Positions 8,511 to 17,173 of a DNA stretch of 19,647 bases are shown piece after piece. The translations under genes and the position numbers were made by a program. The DNA is taken from assembly GCA_016285335.1 (NCBI GenBank), contig JAEEQO010000030.1, forward strand, positions 1 through 19,647. Direction: 5' to 3'. A model generated the notes under the pieces. It was not told where the DNA came from and did not search any database. It saw nothing but the letters and a program-made list of their open reading frames with translations. The number at the start of each line of letters is the position of its first letter. Position 1 is the first letter of the stretch. Source of the DNA: Victivallales bacterium. GTDB lineage: Bacteria > Verrucomicrobiota > Lentisphaeria > Victivallales > UBA1829.

Positions 8511-8552
8511 TTTCACGGAATCACACTGAACAGAAAGAACCCGGTCCGCGCC

Positions 8553-9089
8553 ATGCCCCCCGAAAAGGAAAAGAAAACCGCGCTCGTCGCCGCCGTGGAA
8601 ATCCTCGCCAGACGCCTCGTTTCCACGCACGAACTGCGTTCGAAACTCGCCGCGAAAAAACTCTATTCCCCGGCCGAGATCGACGATGCCGTGCTTGCGG
8701 TCAAACGCATGGGCGCGCTTCACGACGATTTCCTCGCCGAAGACGTGGCGCGTTCCTACAGATCCCGCGGATACGGTCCCGCCCGCATCCGCATGGCGCT
8801 CAGAAAACGCGGCATCCCGGCGGAGATCATCGAACAGGTCCTGAACGGGAACGAGGAGGAAGACAACACGGCGGCGGAAGCAGGCGAATCAGGCAAGTCC
8901 GAAGATGCGGACAGCGCGGTCGCGGTCCTGCATCACAAAGCCGCACAGTTCCGCCGCGAACCCGATCCGCGCAAACGCAAGGCAAAGGCCGTGCGATGTC
9001 TCGTCGGACGCGGTTTTTCCTACGAGGACGCCATCGCCGCGGCTGACCGCTGGATGCGGGAAGAGGGAGAAAGGCCGGACGACGAATGA
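8553..9089 (+). CDS. recX: RecX family regulatory protein
   Basis: RecX proteins bind RecA filaments and limit recombination and the SOS response. The product from ATG 8553 is 178 residues, made of the three-helix repeats of the family: ILARRLVSTHELRSKLAAKK at the N-terminus, VLAVKRMGALHDDFLAEDVARSY with the RSRGYGPARIRMALRKRGI block, and a C-terminal KAVRCLVGRGFSYEDAIAAA repeat. An acidic, low-complexity insert (roughly residues 91-116) separates the second and third repeats, a departure from compact RecX proteins. An in-frame ATG at 8457 would overlap mtaB and add a stretch without RecX similarity, so I reject it. No recA gene is nearby. The stop overlaps the start of the next gene as ATGA (9086-9089), implying translational coupling. 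Confidence 0.82.
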   Translation: MPPEKEKKTALVAAVEILARRLVSTHELRSKLAAKKLYSPAEIDDAVLAVKRMGALHDDFLAEDVARSYRSRGYGPARIRMALRKRGIPAEIIEQVLNGNEEEDNTAAEAGESGKSEDADSAVAVLHHKAAQFRREPDPRKRKAKAVRCLVGRGFSYEDAIAAADRWMREEGERPDDE

Positions 9090-10891
9090 AATCCACCTCA
9101 TTGCTGCAACGTCTTTTCCACGCCGTTCTGCCCGTCCTTGTTTTCGCCTTTGCCGCGTTGTTCAGCGCATGCGGCGGCCCGAAGGAAGACCCGGCGACCG
9201 TCAAACGCGTCGTGATGAGCCTCGGCAAGCAGATCAACACGCTCGACCCCGTGCTCGCCGCCGACACCACCAGCCAGTACGTCTGCGGCGCGTTCTACGA
9301 CACGCTGCTTCAATACCGTTACGCCGAGGGCGAATATGCCCTAGAACCGTGCATGCTGGCCGCCATGCCGGAAGTCTCGCCCGACGGCACGGCATACACA
9401 TGCGTCCTGCGCGACGACCTGTTCTTTCAGGACGGCGAAGCGTTCGTAGGCACCGATAAGTCCGCCCGGAAGGTCACCGCGCGCGACGTGGCGTTCTCCA
9501 TCCTGCGCCTTGCCGACACGCGGCTGCGTTCGCCCGGGCTCTGGCTGATCCGCGACCGCATCCGCGGCCTGGAGGCGTTCCGGAAGCGCACGGAAGCCGC
9601 GGAGGAAGGCGACCTCTCTCCCTACGATAATTTGTGCGAGGGATTGGAGATCAGGGACGACCGCACGCTCGTGATCCATCTGGAGAAGCCGGACCCGCGG
9701 TTCCTGTACGCCCTCGCGCTCCCCTACACCGCCGTCGTCTCCCGCCGCGTTCTGGAGCATTACGGCGACGACTTCGCGGACCATCCGCAGGGATCCGGTC
9801 CGTTCCGCCTGACCCGCTGGGAAAAGGATTACATCATCGAAATGGAGCGCTACGACGGCTACCATGCGGAAACCGACGGCCGCACCCTGCCCGCCGCCGA
9901 CAGGATCTCCTGTTACCTCGTGAAACAGCCCCTCGCCTCATGGCTGATGTTCCTGCAAGGCCGTCTGGACCTGTACGTGCCGGACAGCGAATGTTTCGAG
10001 GCGGTCGTGAACAAGGACCTGCAGCTGTCGCCCGCCCTGCGCGGACGCGGCATCCGCCTGCTGTCCCGTCCCCAGCTCGAAACCAACTACATCGGCTTCA
10101 ATTTCACCGATCCGCTCCTTGGCGGCAATCCGCACCTCCGCCGTGCCATCACACTCGCGTTCGACCGCGAACGCCGCATCGAACACTCCGGCAGCCGGTT
10201 CTCCGCCGCCTACGGACCCGTCCCGCCGGGCGTCCCCGGCGCGGTCACGGAGCCGAATCCCGAACTCGGACACCGCGACATCGAATCCGCGAAACGCGAG
10301 CTCGAACTCGCCGGGTTCAAGGACGGCATCGACCCGAAGACCGGACGCCCGCTCGTGATCACGTTCGACCAGACCGGCAGCGACACGTTCTACCGCCAGA
10401 CCGCCGAGCTCATGGCAAACGACATGAAGGAGATCGGCATCGAGATCCAGCCGGAGTTCAACACCTGGCCGCGCTTCGTCCAGAAGCTCCGCGCCGGCAG
10501 CATCCAGCTCTTCCGCTATTCCTGGACCGCCGACTACCCCGACGCCGAAAACTTTCTCCAGCTCTTCTACGGCGAGAACGCCGGCGGCTGCAACCGCGTG
10601 AACTACCGGTCCGACGTGTACGACGCCATGTACCGCGAGTTCCTGACCATTTCCGATCCTGCCGCGTACGCCGCGAAGTCGCAGGAGATGATCCGGTTCC
10701 TGCAAAGGGAATGTCCCTGGATCTTCGAGACGCACACCATGTGCTTCGTGATGGCGCACGAATGGCTCTCCGGCTACATGCCGCACGATTTCGCGTTCAA
10801 CCGCTGGAAATACCTCTGCGTCGACCCGGCGGAACGCGAACGGAAGATCAAGTCGTTCAAGCCGTTCTCCATGAAGGAACTCACGTACTAG
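9086..10891 (+). CDS. Family-5 extracellular solute-binding lipoprotein (oligopeptide/dipeptide type)
   Basis: Exported binding protein that presents peptides, or a similar small ligand, to an ABC importer. The product is 601 residues. A signal peptide (basic MKSTSLLQR, then a hydrophobic core to about residue 27) ends at the lipobox-like LFSAC, making C29 the lipidated cysteine; Phe at -3 is less usual than Leu. The mature part follows the SBP_bac_5 pattern: INTLDPVLAADTTSQYV (50-66) with FYDTLLQY, the GSGPFRLTRW segment (236-245), the LRRAITLAFDRERRIE segment (351-366) and a WTADYPDAENFLQLFY block (480-495) that typically contacts peptide ligand. No permease or ATPase gene lies nearby, so it is an orphan receptor here. 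Its ATG overlaps the recX stop. Specificity cannot be read from the sequence. Confidence 0.88.
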   Translation: MKSTSLLQRLFHAVLPVLVFAFAALFSACGGPKEDPATVKRVVMSLGKQINTLDPVLAADTTSQYVCGAFYDTLLQYRYAEGEYALEPCMLAAMPEVSPDGTAYTCVLRDDLFFQDGEAFVGTDKSARKVTARDVAFSILRLADTRLRSPGLWLIRDRIRGLEAFRKRTEAAEEGDLSPYDNLCEGLEIRDDRTLVIHLEKPDPRFLYALALPYTAVVSRRVLEHYGDDFADHPQGSGPFRLTRWEKDYIIEMERYDGYHAETDGRTLPAADRISCYLVKQPLASWLMFLQGRLDLYVPDSECFEAVVNKDLQLSPALRGRGIRLLSRPQLETNYIGFNFTDPLLGGNPHLRRAITLAFDRERRIEHSGSRFSAAYGPVPPGVPGAVTEPNPELGHRDIESAKRELELAGFKDGIDPKTGRPLVITFDQTGSDTFYRQTAELMANDMKEIGIEIQPEFNTWPRFVQKLRAGSIQLFRYSWTADYPDAENFLQLFYGENAGGCNRVNYRSDVYDAMYREFLTISDPAAYAAKSQEMIRFLQRECPWIFETHTMCFVMAHEWLSGYMPHDFAFNRWKYLCVDPAERERKIKSFKPFSMKELTY

Positions 10892-10894
10892 TCC

Positions 10895-10983
10895 GTGTCC
10901 GAGCGGAGCCGGACACTATATCGTCACAGCTTGCTGTGTGCCGTTGCGAAGCGAGGCACTACTTCAGTCAAGGCTCGCCCTTG
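10895..10983. repeat. Array of four consecutive short hairpins
   Basis: Directly after the lipoprotein stop codon four inverted repeats follow each other. GTGTCCG/CGGACAC lies at 10895-10901 and 10910-10916. CACAGC/GCTGTG lies at 10925-10930 and 10933-10938. GTGCC/GGCAC lies at 10938-10942 and 10955-10959, with a further internal TTGC/GCGA pairing. CAAGG/CCTTG lies at 10969-10973 and 10979-10983. It is non-coding as far as I can judge and its sequence differs sharply from the flanking gene. It could be a REP- or MITE-like interspersed repeat, a structured 3' UTR, or a composite terminator; the T-rich stretch 10991-11016 follows. Its genomic copy number is unknown from here. Confidence 0.5.
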
Positions 10984-11010
10984 GTCTACCATTTTGATTT
11001 TCTTTGCCTT

Positions 11011-11025
11011 ATTTTTCAGAAAAAT
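11011..11025. other. AT-rich inverted repeat
   Basis: ATTTTT (11011-11016) and AAAAAT (11020-11025) are perfect complements around CAG. It lies just upstream of the MarR promoter and downstream of the hairpin array. It is too AT-rich to be a convincing terminator alone. Confidence 0.3.
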
Positions 11026-11037
11026 GATTGTTTCGAT

Positions 11038-11066
11038 TTGCAATAATATTTGACATGGTGTATATT
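11038..11066 (+). promoter_or_regulatory. Promoter of the MarR gene
   Basis: TTGCAA (11038-11043) and TATATT (11061-11066) with an exact 17-nt spacer form a good sigma-70 type promoter. A TTGACA at 11050-11055 is also present but has no -10 box at suitable distance. The start of transcription would fall near 11073, leaving a leader of about 40 nt that ends in GGAG (11101-11104), 7 nt before the ATG. Confidence 0.6.
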
Positions 11067-11073
11067 ATCATGT
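11053..11073. promoter_or_regulatory. Operator-like imperfect palindrome over the MarR -10 box
   Basis: ACATGGTG (11053-11060), centre TATAT (11061-11065), TATCATGT (11066-11073): the two 8-nt arms match as inverted repeats at 6 of 8 positions. The site covers the -10 box and the expected transcription start. Size and position fit a MarR dimer site acting in autorepression. Binding is inferred. Confidence 0.5.
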
Positions 11074-11111
11074 TTTCTGCATACTTCAACCTCTCATAAC
11101 GGAGTATATTC

Positions 11112-11558
11112 ATGGCCAATTCCGATCCCGCAGCCCTCAGAAAGACTGTTTCAAGACTCTATGATGCTTTCCGCGAGGCCGCTGAAACCGTCGGCAACAT
11201 TTCCACCATCGACGTCAGCATCCGCCAGCACCAGACGATGTCGCTCGTGTGCCGTCTGACCGAAGACAAACCGAACGGCGTCACGCTGAAAGAACTTGCG
11301 GAAGCCATGAAACTTGCCCCGGCGACCGTGTCCGAACTCGTCGAATCCCTCGTGAAGAAAGATTTCCTCCAGCGCGTCCAGAACCCGGAAGACCGTCGCG
11401 CCGTGCAGATCACGCTCACCGACCACGGCCAGACTCTCCTGGATGAATGCCTCAAAACCGTCGACAGCTTGTGCGAAAAGCTTCTTGCGGGGCTTCAGCC
11501 CGCCGAGCGCACCGCGATGCTGAACGCCCTGTCGAAGATTACGAGCAAGCTCCCATAA
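11112..11558 (+). CDS. MarR-family transcriptional regulator
   Basis: 148-residue winged-helix DNA-binding protein, the normal size for MarR dimers. The N-terminal helix RLYDAFREAAETV and C-terminal helices (about 104-148) would form the dimer interface. The helix-turn-helix is VTLKELAEAMKLAPATVSELVESL (57-80) followed by LVKKDFLQRVQNPEDRRAVQITLTDHG, where the wing has the family hallmark D94-R95-R96. The ATG at 11112 is preceded by GGAG with 7-nt spacing. It stands alone between the lipoprotein gene and clpB, with its own promoter and strong terminator, and no divergent target gene. An operator-like palindrome over its own promoter suggests autoregulation; other targets, effector and role cannot be told. 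Confidence 0.9.
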   Translation: MANSDPAALRKTVSRLYDAFREAAETVGNISTIDVSIRQHQTMSLVCRLTEDKPNGVTLKELAEAMKLAPATVSELVESLVKKDFLQRVQNPEDRRAVQITLTDHGQTLLDECLKTVDSLCEKLLAGLQPAERTAMLNALSKITSKLP

Positions 11559-11569
11559 TCCTCCGGCAT

Positions 11570-11599
11570 GTCGGCAGCGGCGCAGACGCTTTTGCCGAC
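11570..11599. other. Stem-loop after the MarR gene
   Basis: GTCGGCA (11570-11576) and TGCCGAC (11593-11599) pair perfectly, with a possible inner GCG/CGC pairing (11577-11579 with 11587-11589). It lies 11 nt after the MarR stop and before the main terminator, so it is probably part of the 3' UTR. Confidence 0.4.
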
Positions 11600-11625
11600 T
11601 GCTTTCCACACGTGTAAGATCTTTT

Positions 11626-11666
11626 CTTTCCGGGTAAATCGTTTGATTTTCCCGGAAAGTTTTTTT
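11626..11666 (+). terminator. Strong intrinsic terminator of the MarR gene
   Basis: CTTTCCGGG (11626-11634) pairs with CCCGGAAAG (11651-11659). After a single T-T mismatch the stem continues with AAATC (11636-11640) and GATTT (11645-11649) around the loop GTTT. Seven T residues (11660-11666) follow at once. This is the clearest rho-independent terminator in the window, and it separates MarR from the clpB unit. Confidence 0.88.
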
Positions 11667-11924
11667 CGTAGGGGGGTATCCGCGGCTCATTCGGCGTCAT
11701 AAGGGCCAAGTGTGCCATTTCTGCACATATGCCACATTGTCACAGGTTCTGTTTTTTGTTCGTGCCGAAAAGGTTCGGGAGGGAACATCCGAAAAAAAGC
11801 CGGTGGACATCCGGCTGAACCGGTGAGGACAAATCGCGCGATCACCGTGCCCCAAGTGAGACATTCTGTCTCGAAATATTGTCGCAAATAATCCGCACCC
11901 CTTGATTTCGAATGGATTCAAATA
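11667..11924. other. Gene-free upstream region of clpB, rich in inverted repeats
   Basis: No credible coding region on either strand. It holds a succession of dyads: CCGAA/TTCGG (11765-11769, 11774-11778); AGCCGG/CCGGCT (11798-11803, 11811-11816); CGGTGA/TCACCG (11821-11826, 11842-11847), which encloses most of the self-complementary ATCGCGCGAT at 11833-11842; and GAGACA/TGTCTC (11858-11863, 11867-11872). These may be activator sites, RNA structure, or an undetected small RNA. The region between 11667 and 11764 shows nothing I can name. Confidence 0.5.
11858..11872. promoter_or_regulatory. Candidate activator site (palindrome) upstream of clpB
   Basis: GAGACA-TTC-TGTCTC is a perfect 6-bp inverted repeat with a 3-nt centre. 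Its centre lies about 87 nt upstream of the start site predicted from the -24/-12 promoter, which is the range where enhancer-binding activators of sigma-54 usually bind. No such activator gene is in the window, so the assignment is inferred. Confidence 0.35.
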
Positions 11925-11940
11925 TTGGCACGCGATTTGC
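11925..11940 (+). promoter_or_regulatory. Sigma-54 type (-24/-12) promoter of clpB
   Basis: TTGGCACGCGATTTGC matches the -24/-12 consensus (TGGCACG, 4 nt, TTGC) with the invariant GG at 11927-11928 and GC at 11939-11940 exactly 10 nt apart. Transcription would start near 11952, giving a leader of about 52 nt before the clpB ATG. I see no sigma-70 promoter of comparable quality, no CIRCE operator and no sigma-32 type promoter here. RpoN control of clpB would be unusual and is inferred from sequence alone. Confidence 0.6.
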
Positions 11941-11989
11941 TTCATTCCAGGCAGCATCACAACAAACCGAATCAACAACCATACAAAAC

Positions 11990-11995
11990 AAGGAG
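11990..11995 (+). promoter_or_regulatory. Ribosome binding site that fixes the clpB start
   Basis: AAGGAG stands 8 nt before the ATG at 12004. An in-frame GTG at 11998 is only 2 nt from it, and an ATG at 11902 lies upstream of the predicted transcription start. The ATG at 12004 is therefore the most likely start. Confidence 0.75.
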
Positions 11996-12003
11996 TCGTG
12001 ATT

Positions 12004-14594
<2,591 letters not shown>

Positions 14595-14598
<4 letters not shown>

Positions 14599-14623
14599 AA
14601 AACGCGCGTTGGCACGTTATATT
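14595..14623 (+). promoter_or_regulatory. Promoter of grpE, overlapping the clpB stop codon
   Basis: TTGAAA (14595-14600) and TATATT (14618-14623) are 17 nt apart and each matches the sigma-70 consensus at 5 of 6 positions. The -35 box contains the clpB TGA stop. The spacer holds TTGGCACG (14609-14616), identical to the -24 part of the clpB promoter, but the -12 GC is missing, so a sigma-54 promoter is not complete here. Confidence 0.55.
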
Positions 14624-14655
14624 AAAAAATCATATTCAAAAACCGGAGAAACACC

Positions 14656-15327
14656 ATGCACAATAAGAAACACGGCGTGGACCACGCCGAAAAGATAGAG
14701 GCGGATGCCGCCGCGGAAGCCCGCGAAATGCCCACCATGGAGCCGAAAGGAACGGCGGCATTCGACGAGGCGGCGCAGGCCGCGGCGTCCGCGATGGCCG
14801 ACGCGAATTTCGAGTACGAAGCCGACTGCGCGAAGATCGAAAAGCTCGAGGCCCAGCTCAAGGAAACGGAAGAGAAGCTGAAAGAGGCGGAACGTCTCCG
14901 TCTCCTCGCCCTCGCCGAAATGGACAACCAGCGGAAGCGCCTGGCAAAGGAAATGGAGAATGTGCGGCTCAACACCACGCAGGACACCATCTTCCCGTTC
15001 CTTCAGGTCTTCGACCATTTCACCATGGCGGTGGCCGCCGCCGGCAAGTCCAGCTCGCTCGAATCCCTGATCCAGGGCATGGAGATCATCCAGAAGGAAT
15101 TCGACAAGGCGTTCGCCGACCTCGACATCACAGTCATCGACGCCGAAGGCAAGCCGTTCGATCCCGCGCTTCACGAGGCGGTCGCCGAGGAGGCGTCCGA
15201 CACCGTGCCGAACGGCATTGTGATCCGCCAGTGGAGCCGCGGCTACCAATGCGGTTCGCGGCTGCTGAAGCCCGCGATGGTCGTGGTCAGCTCCGGCCCG
15301 GCCGGGGAAAAGAAGGACGGAGAATAA
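14656..15327 (+). CDS. grpE: Nucleotide exchange factor GrpE
   Basis: Dimeric cochaperone that releases ADP from DnaK and acts as a thermosensor through its long helices. The product is 223 residues. An Ala/Glu-rich variable N-terminus (1-55) leads into a coiled-coil helix (about 57-105, KIEKLEAQLKETEEKLKEAE then AEMDNQRKRLAKE). The C-terminal beta domain carries the GrpE signature FDPALHEAV (168-176), then NGIVIRQWSRGYQCGSRLLKPAMVVV. The ATG at 14656 has GGAG (14645-14648) 7 nt upstream. It lies 57 nt after clpB with its own candidate promoter, and dnaJ follows after 99 nt. dnaK is not adjacent, unlike the common hrcA-grpE-dnaK-dnaJ order. Confidence 0.94.
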   Translation: MHNKKHGVDHAEKIEADAAAEAREMPTMEPKGTAAFDEAAQAAASAMADANFEYEADCAKIEKLEAQLKETEEKLKEAERLRLLALAEMDNQRKRLAKEMENVRLNTTQDTIFPFLQVFDHFTMAVAAAGKSSSLESLIQGMEIIQKEFDKAFADLDITVIDAEGKPFDPALHEAVAEEASDTVPNGIVIRQWSRGYQCGSRLLKPAMVVVSSGPAGEKKDGE

Positions 15328-15339
15328 GCGTTCCAGACA

Positions 15340-15368
15340 CGCCGGGGGCGGCTCGATCCTCTCCGGCG
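15340..15368. other. Stem-loop between grpE and dnaJ
   Basis: CGCCGG (15340-15345) and CCGGCG (15363-15368) pair across a 17-nt loop and can be extended inward by weaker pairs. TCTTCGTTTT follows, so it could act as a partial terminator or attenuator that lowers dnaJ relative to grpE; RNA stabilisation is the alternative. Confidence 0.35.
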
Positions 15369-15380
15369 GGTCTTCGTTTT

Positions 15381-15411
15381 CAGGCGAAATAAGTTCAGGC
15401 AAACAGGCAAT
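15381..15411 (+). repeat. Three direct repeats in the dnaJ leader
   Basis: CAGGCGAA (15381-15388), CAGGCAAA (15396-15403) and CAGGCAAT (15404-15411) lie immediately before the dnaJ RBS (GAGG, 15416-15419). The first two copies begin 15 nt apart and the last two are adjacent. The function is unknown; it could be chance, a binding site, or a translational element. Confidence 0.35.
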
Positions 15412-15426
15412 ACCGAGGGATCATCC

Positions 15427-16638
15427 ATGGCAAAGGATTATTACGACATACTGGGAATATCCAAAACGGCGACGGCGGACGAGATCAAGAAGGCGTACCG
15501 CAAGCTCGCCGTCAAATACCACCCCGACAAGAACCCCGGGGACAAGGCCGCGGAAGAGAAGTTCAAGGAAGTCTCCCGCGCCTATGAAGTCCTCAGCGAC
15601 GAGAAGAAGCGCAAGCAGTACGACCAGTTCGGGCCCGACGTCTTCGAGCGCACCGGCGGCCAGGGCTACGGCCCCGGGACCGGCGGATTCTCCGGCGGTC
15701 CGGGCGGCGGGTTCTCCGGCGGCGGTTTCAATTTCTCCGGCTTCTCCGATCCGCGCGACATCTTCAGCCAGGTGTTCGGCGGCGGCGACGGCGGATTCTC
15801 GTTCGACGACCTGCTCGGCGGCATGAGAAACGGCCGCGGCGCGCGGCGGCGTTCGGCCTCCGGCGCCCGCAAAGGCGAAGACCTGAACTGCCGTGTGGAG
15901 ATCGACCTGGAGGACGCCATCCTCGGCGCGGACAAGAAGATCCGCCTCGCCAAGGACGAGACCTGTCCCTCCTGCGGCGGCTCAGGCGCGGAGCCCGGCT
16001 CCACCCGGAAATCCTGCCCCTCCTGCGGCGGCTCAGGCTTCACCGTTTCCGGCCAGGGGTTCTTCCAGCAGCAGGAGCCCTGCCAGGCATGCCACGGCAC
16101 CGGCAGCATCATCATGCGTCCGTGCAAACGCTGCGGCGGCCGCGGCACCGTGCGTGTCAACAAGGAGCTCCAGATCCACATCCCGCCGGGAGTCAACGAG
16201 GGCTCGAAACTCCGCGTCACCGGCCAGGGCGCTCCCGGGACCGGCGGCGGCCCGGCGGGCAATCTCTACGTCATCATCGGTCTGCGCCCGCACAGCGTCT
16301 TCGAACGCAAAGGCCAGGACCTGATCTGCGAACTGCCCATCTCGCTCGAATGCGCGCTTCAGGGCGGCATCGTGGACGTGCCGACCATTTCCGGCCGCAC
16401 GCGCATGAAGATCGCGCCCGGCACCCAGAACGGCACGCTGCTGCGTCTGAGGGGCAAAGGCGTCCCCGCGCTGAAGGGCGGCGCGCGCGGCGACCAGATC
16501 GTCCGCATCTTCGTGGAGATCCCGTCCGGTCTGACCTGCGAACAGGCGAAGGCGATCGCTTCGCTCGGCCTCACCGCCGCGAACTACCCGAAACAGGCGG
16601 AATTCCGCGCGAAAGCCGCGAAATTCCTGCATACGTAA
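15427..16638 (+). CDS. dnaJ: Chaperone protein DnaJ (Hsp40, type I)
   Basis: Cochaperone that binds unfolded substrate and stimulates the DnaK ATPase. The product is 403 residues with the complete type-I order: J domain (1-70) with the catalytic HPD at 32-34; Gly/Phe-rich region (about 75-130), unusually glycine-heavy; a zinc domain with four CxxCxGxG motifs starting at C180, C197, C219 and C233; then two beta-barrel substrate domains (about 245-375) and a C-terminal tail. The segment [11 protein letters not shown] between the second and third zinc motifs is typical. The start is supported by GAGG seven nucleotides upstream (15416-15419) and by the conserved [11 protein letters not shown]-terminus. 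smpB follows 15 nt after the stop, suggesting a shared transcript. Confidence 0.96.
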   Translation: MAKDYYDILGISKTATADEIKKAYRKLAVKYHPDKNPGDKAAEEKFKEVSRAYEVLSDEKKRKQYDQFGPDVFERTGGQGYGPGTGGFSGGPGGGFSGGGFNFSGFSDPRDIFSQVFGGGDGGFSFDDLLGGMRNGRGARRRSASGARKGEDLNCRVEIDLEDAILGADKKIRLAKDETCPSCGGSGAEPGSTRKSCPSCGGSGFTVSGQGFFQQQEPCQACHGTGSIIMRPCKRCGGRGTVRVNKELQIHIPPGVNEGSKLRVTGQGAPGTGGGPAGNLYVIIGLRPHSVFERKGQDLICELPISLECALQGGIVDVPTISGRTRMKIAPGTQNGTLLRLRGKGVPALKGGARGDQIVRIFVEIPSGLTCEQAKAIASLGLTAANYPKQAEFRAKAAKFLHT

Positions 16639-16653
16639 CACCCGGCGGCTCCC

Positions 16654-17145
16654 ATGGCTTCGGCAAAGAAGAAAGACGAGAAAAACAGCTCCGATCCGGT
16701 CATCGCCCGCAACCGGAAGGCGTTTCACGACTACGAGATCCTCGAAACGTGCGAGACCGGGATCGTGCTGGTCGGCACCGAGGTCAAGAGCTGCCGCGAA
16801 CACAGCGTTCAGCTTCAGGACTGCTTCGCCCGCATCGAAAACGGCGAACTGCTGGCATACGGCATCCACATCTCGCTCTATGCGTTCGGCAACCGCTTCA
16901 ACCACGAGGCGAAACGCCCCCGCAAGCTCCTCATGCACAAAAAGGAGATCCTGCGCCTCGCCAACAAGGTCAAGGAGAAGGGCCTCGCCCTCATCCCCCT
17001 GAAAATGTATCTGAAGGGAATGCACGTGAAAGTCGAGCTCGGCCTCGCGCGCGGCAAGACCTTCGGCGACAAACGCGAGACGCTCCGCCGCAAGCAGGAC
17101 GACATGGACATGCGCCGCGCCGTCGCCGCAAAACGCCGCGGCTGA
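16654..17145 (+). CDS. smpB: SsrA (tmRNA)-binding protein SmpB
   Basis: Binds tmRNA and mimics the codon-anticodon arm during trans-translation, rescuing stalled ribosomes and tagging the incomplete protein for degradation. The product is 163 residues. The conserved beta-barrel shows ARNRKAFHDYEI (18-29), GTEVKSCRE (41-49), YGIHIS (69-74) and NRFNHEAKRPRKLLMHKKEI (80-99), then the basic tail (about 132-163, RETLRRKQDD and AVAAKRRG), which folds in the mRNA channel. No clear Shine-Dalgarno precedes the ATG; translation may be coupled to dnaJ. No tmRNA gene (ssrA) was found in the window. The 28-nt gap to the convergent dusB holds two T-tracts (17156-17160 and 17166-17171) but only a 4-bp dyad, so no confident terminator. 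Confidence 0.94.
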   Translation: MASAKKKDEKNSSDPVIARNRKAFHDYEILETCETGIVLVGTEVKSCREHSVQLQDCFARIENGELLAYGIHISLYAFGNRFNHEAKRPRKLLMHKKEILRLANKVKEKGLALIPLKMYLKGMHVKVELGLARGKTFGDKRETLRRKQDDMDMRRAVAAKRRG

Positions 17146-17173
17146 CACGATCTCGTTTTTCCCTCATTTTTTC

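Noticed and set aside
8457..8552. N-terminal extension of recX by 32 codons
   Set aside because: Overlaps mtaB and the candidate promoter 8482-8510 and has no RecX-like sequence.
11720..11820. 29-codon open frame on the + strand starting near 11724
   Set aside because: No Shine-Dalgarno, and a composition unlike the genome's coding sequence.
11687..11887. 66-codon open frame on the - strand in the clpB upstream region
   Set aside because: No RBS and no recognisable family; the area is full of inverted repeats and reads as regulatory sequence.
11902..12003. N-terminal extension of clpB by 34 codons
   Set aside because: The extension runs through the -24/-12 promoter and the RBS, and the conserved ClpB N-terminus begins at the ATG at 12004.
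11559..12003. CIRCE (HrcA) or CtsR operator upstream of clpB
   Set aside because: Neither TTAGCACTC-N9-GAGTGCTAA nor tandem GTCAAA heptads are present.
14609..14623. Second sigma-54 promoter upstream of grpE
   Set aside because: The -24 TTGGCACG is present but the invariant GC of the -12 element is replaced by TA; a sigma-70 promoter explains the site better.
17146..17173. Bidirectional terminator between smpB and dusB
   Set aside because: There are two T-tracts but only a 4-bp dyad, and no T-run in the dusB direction.
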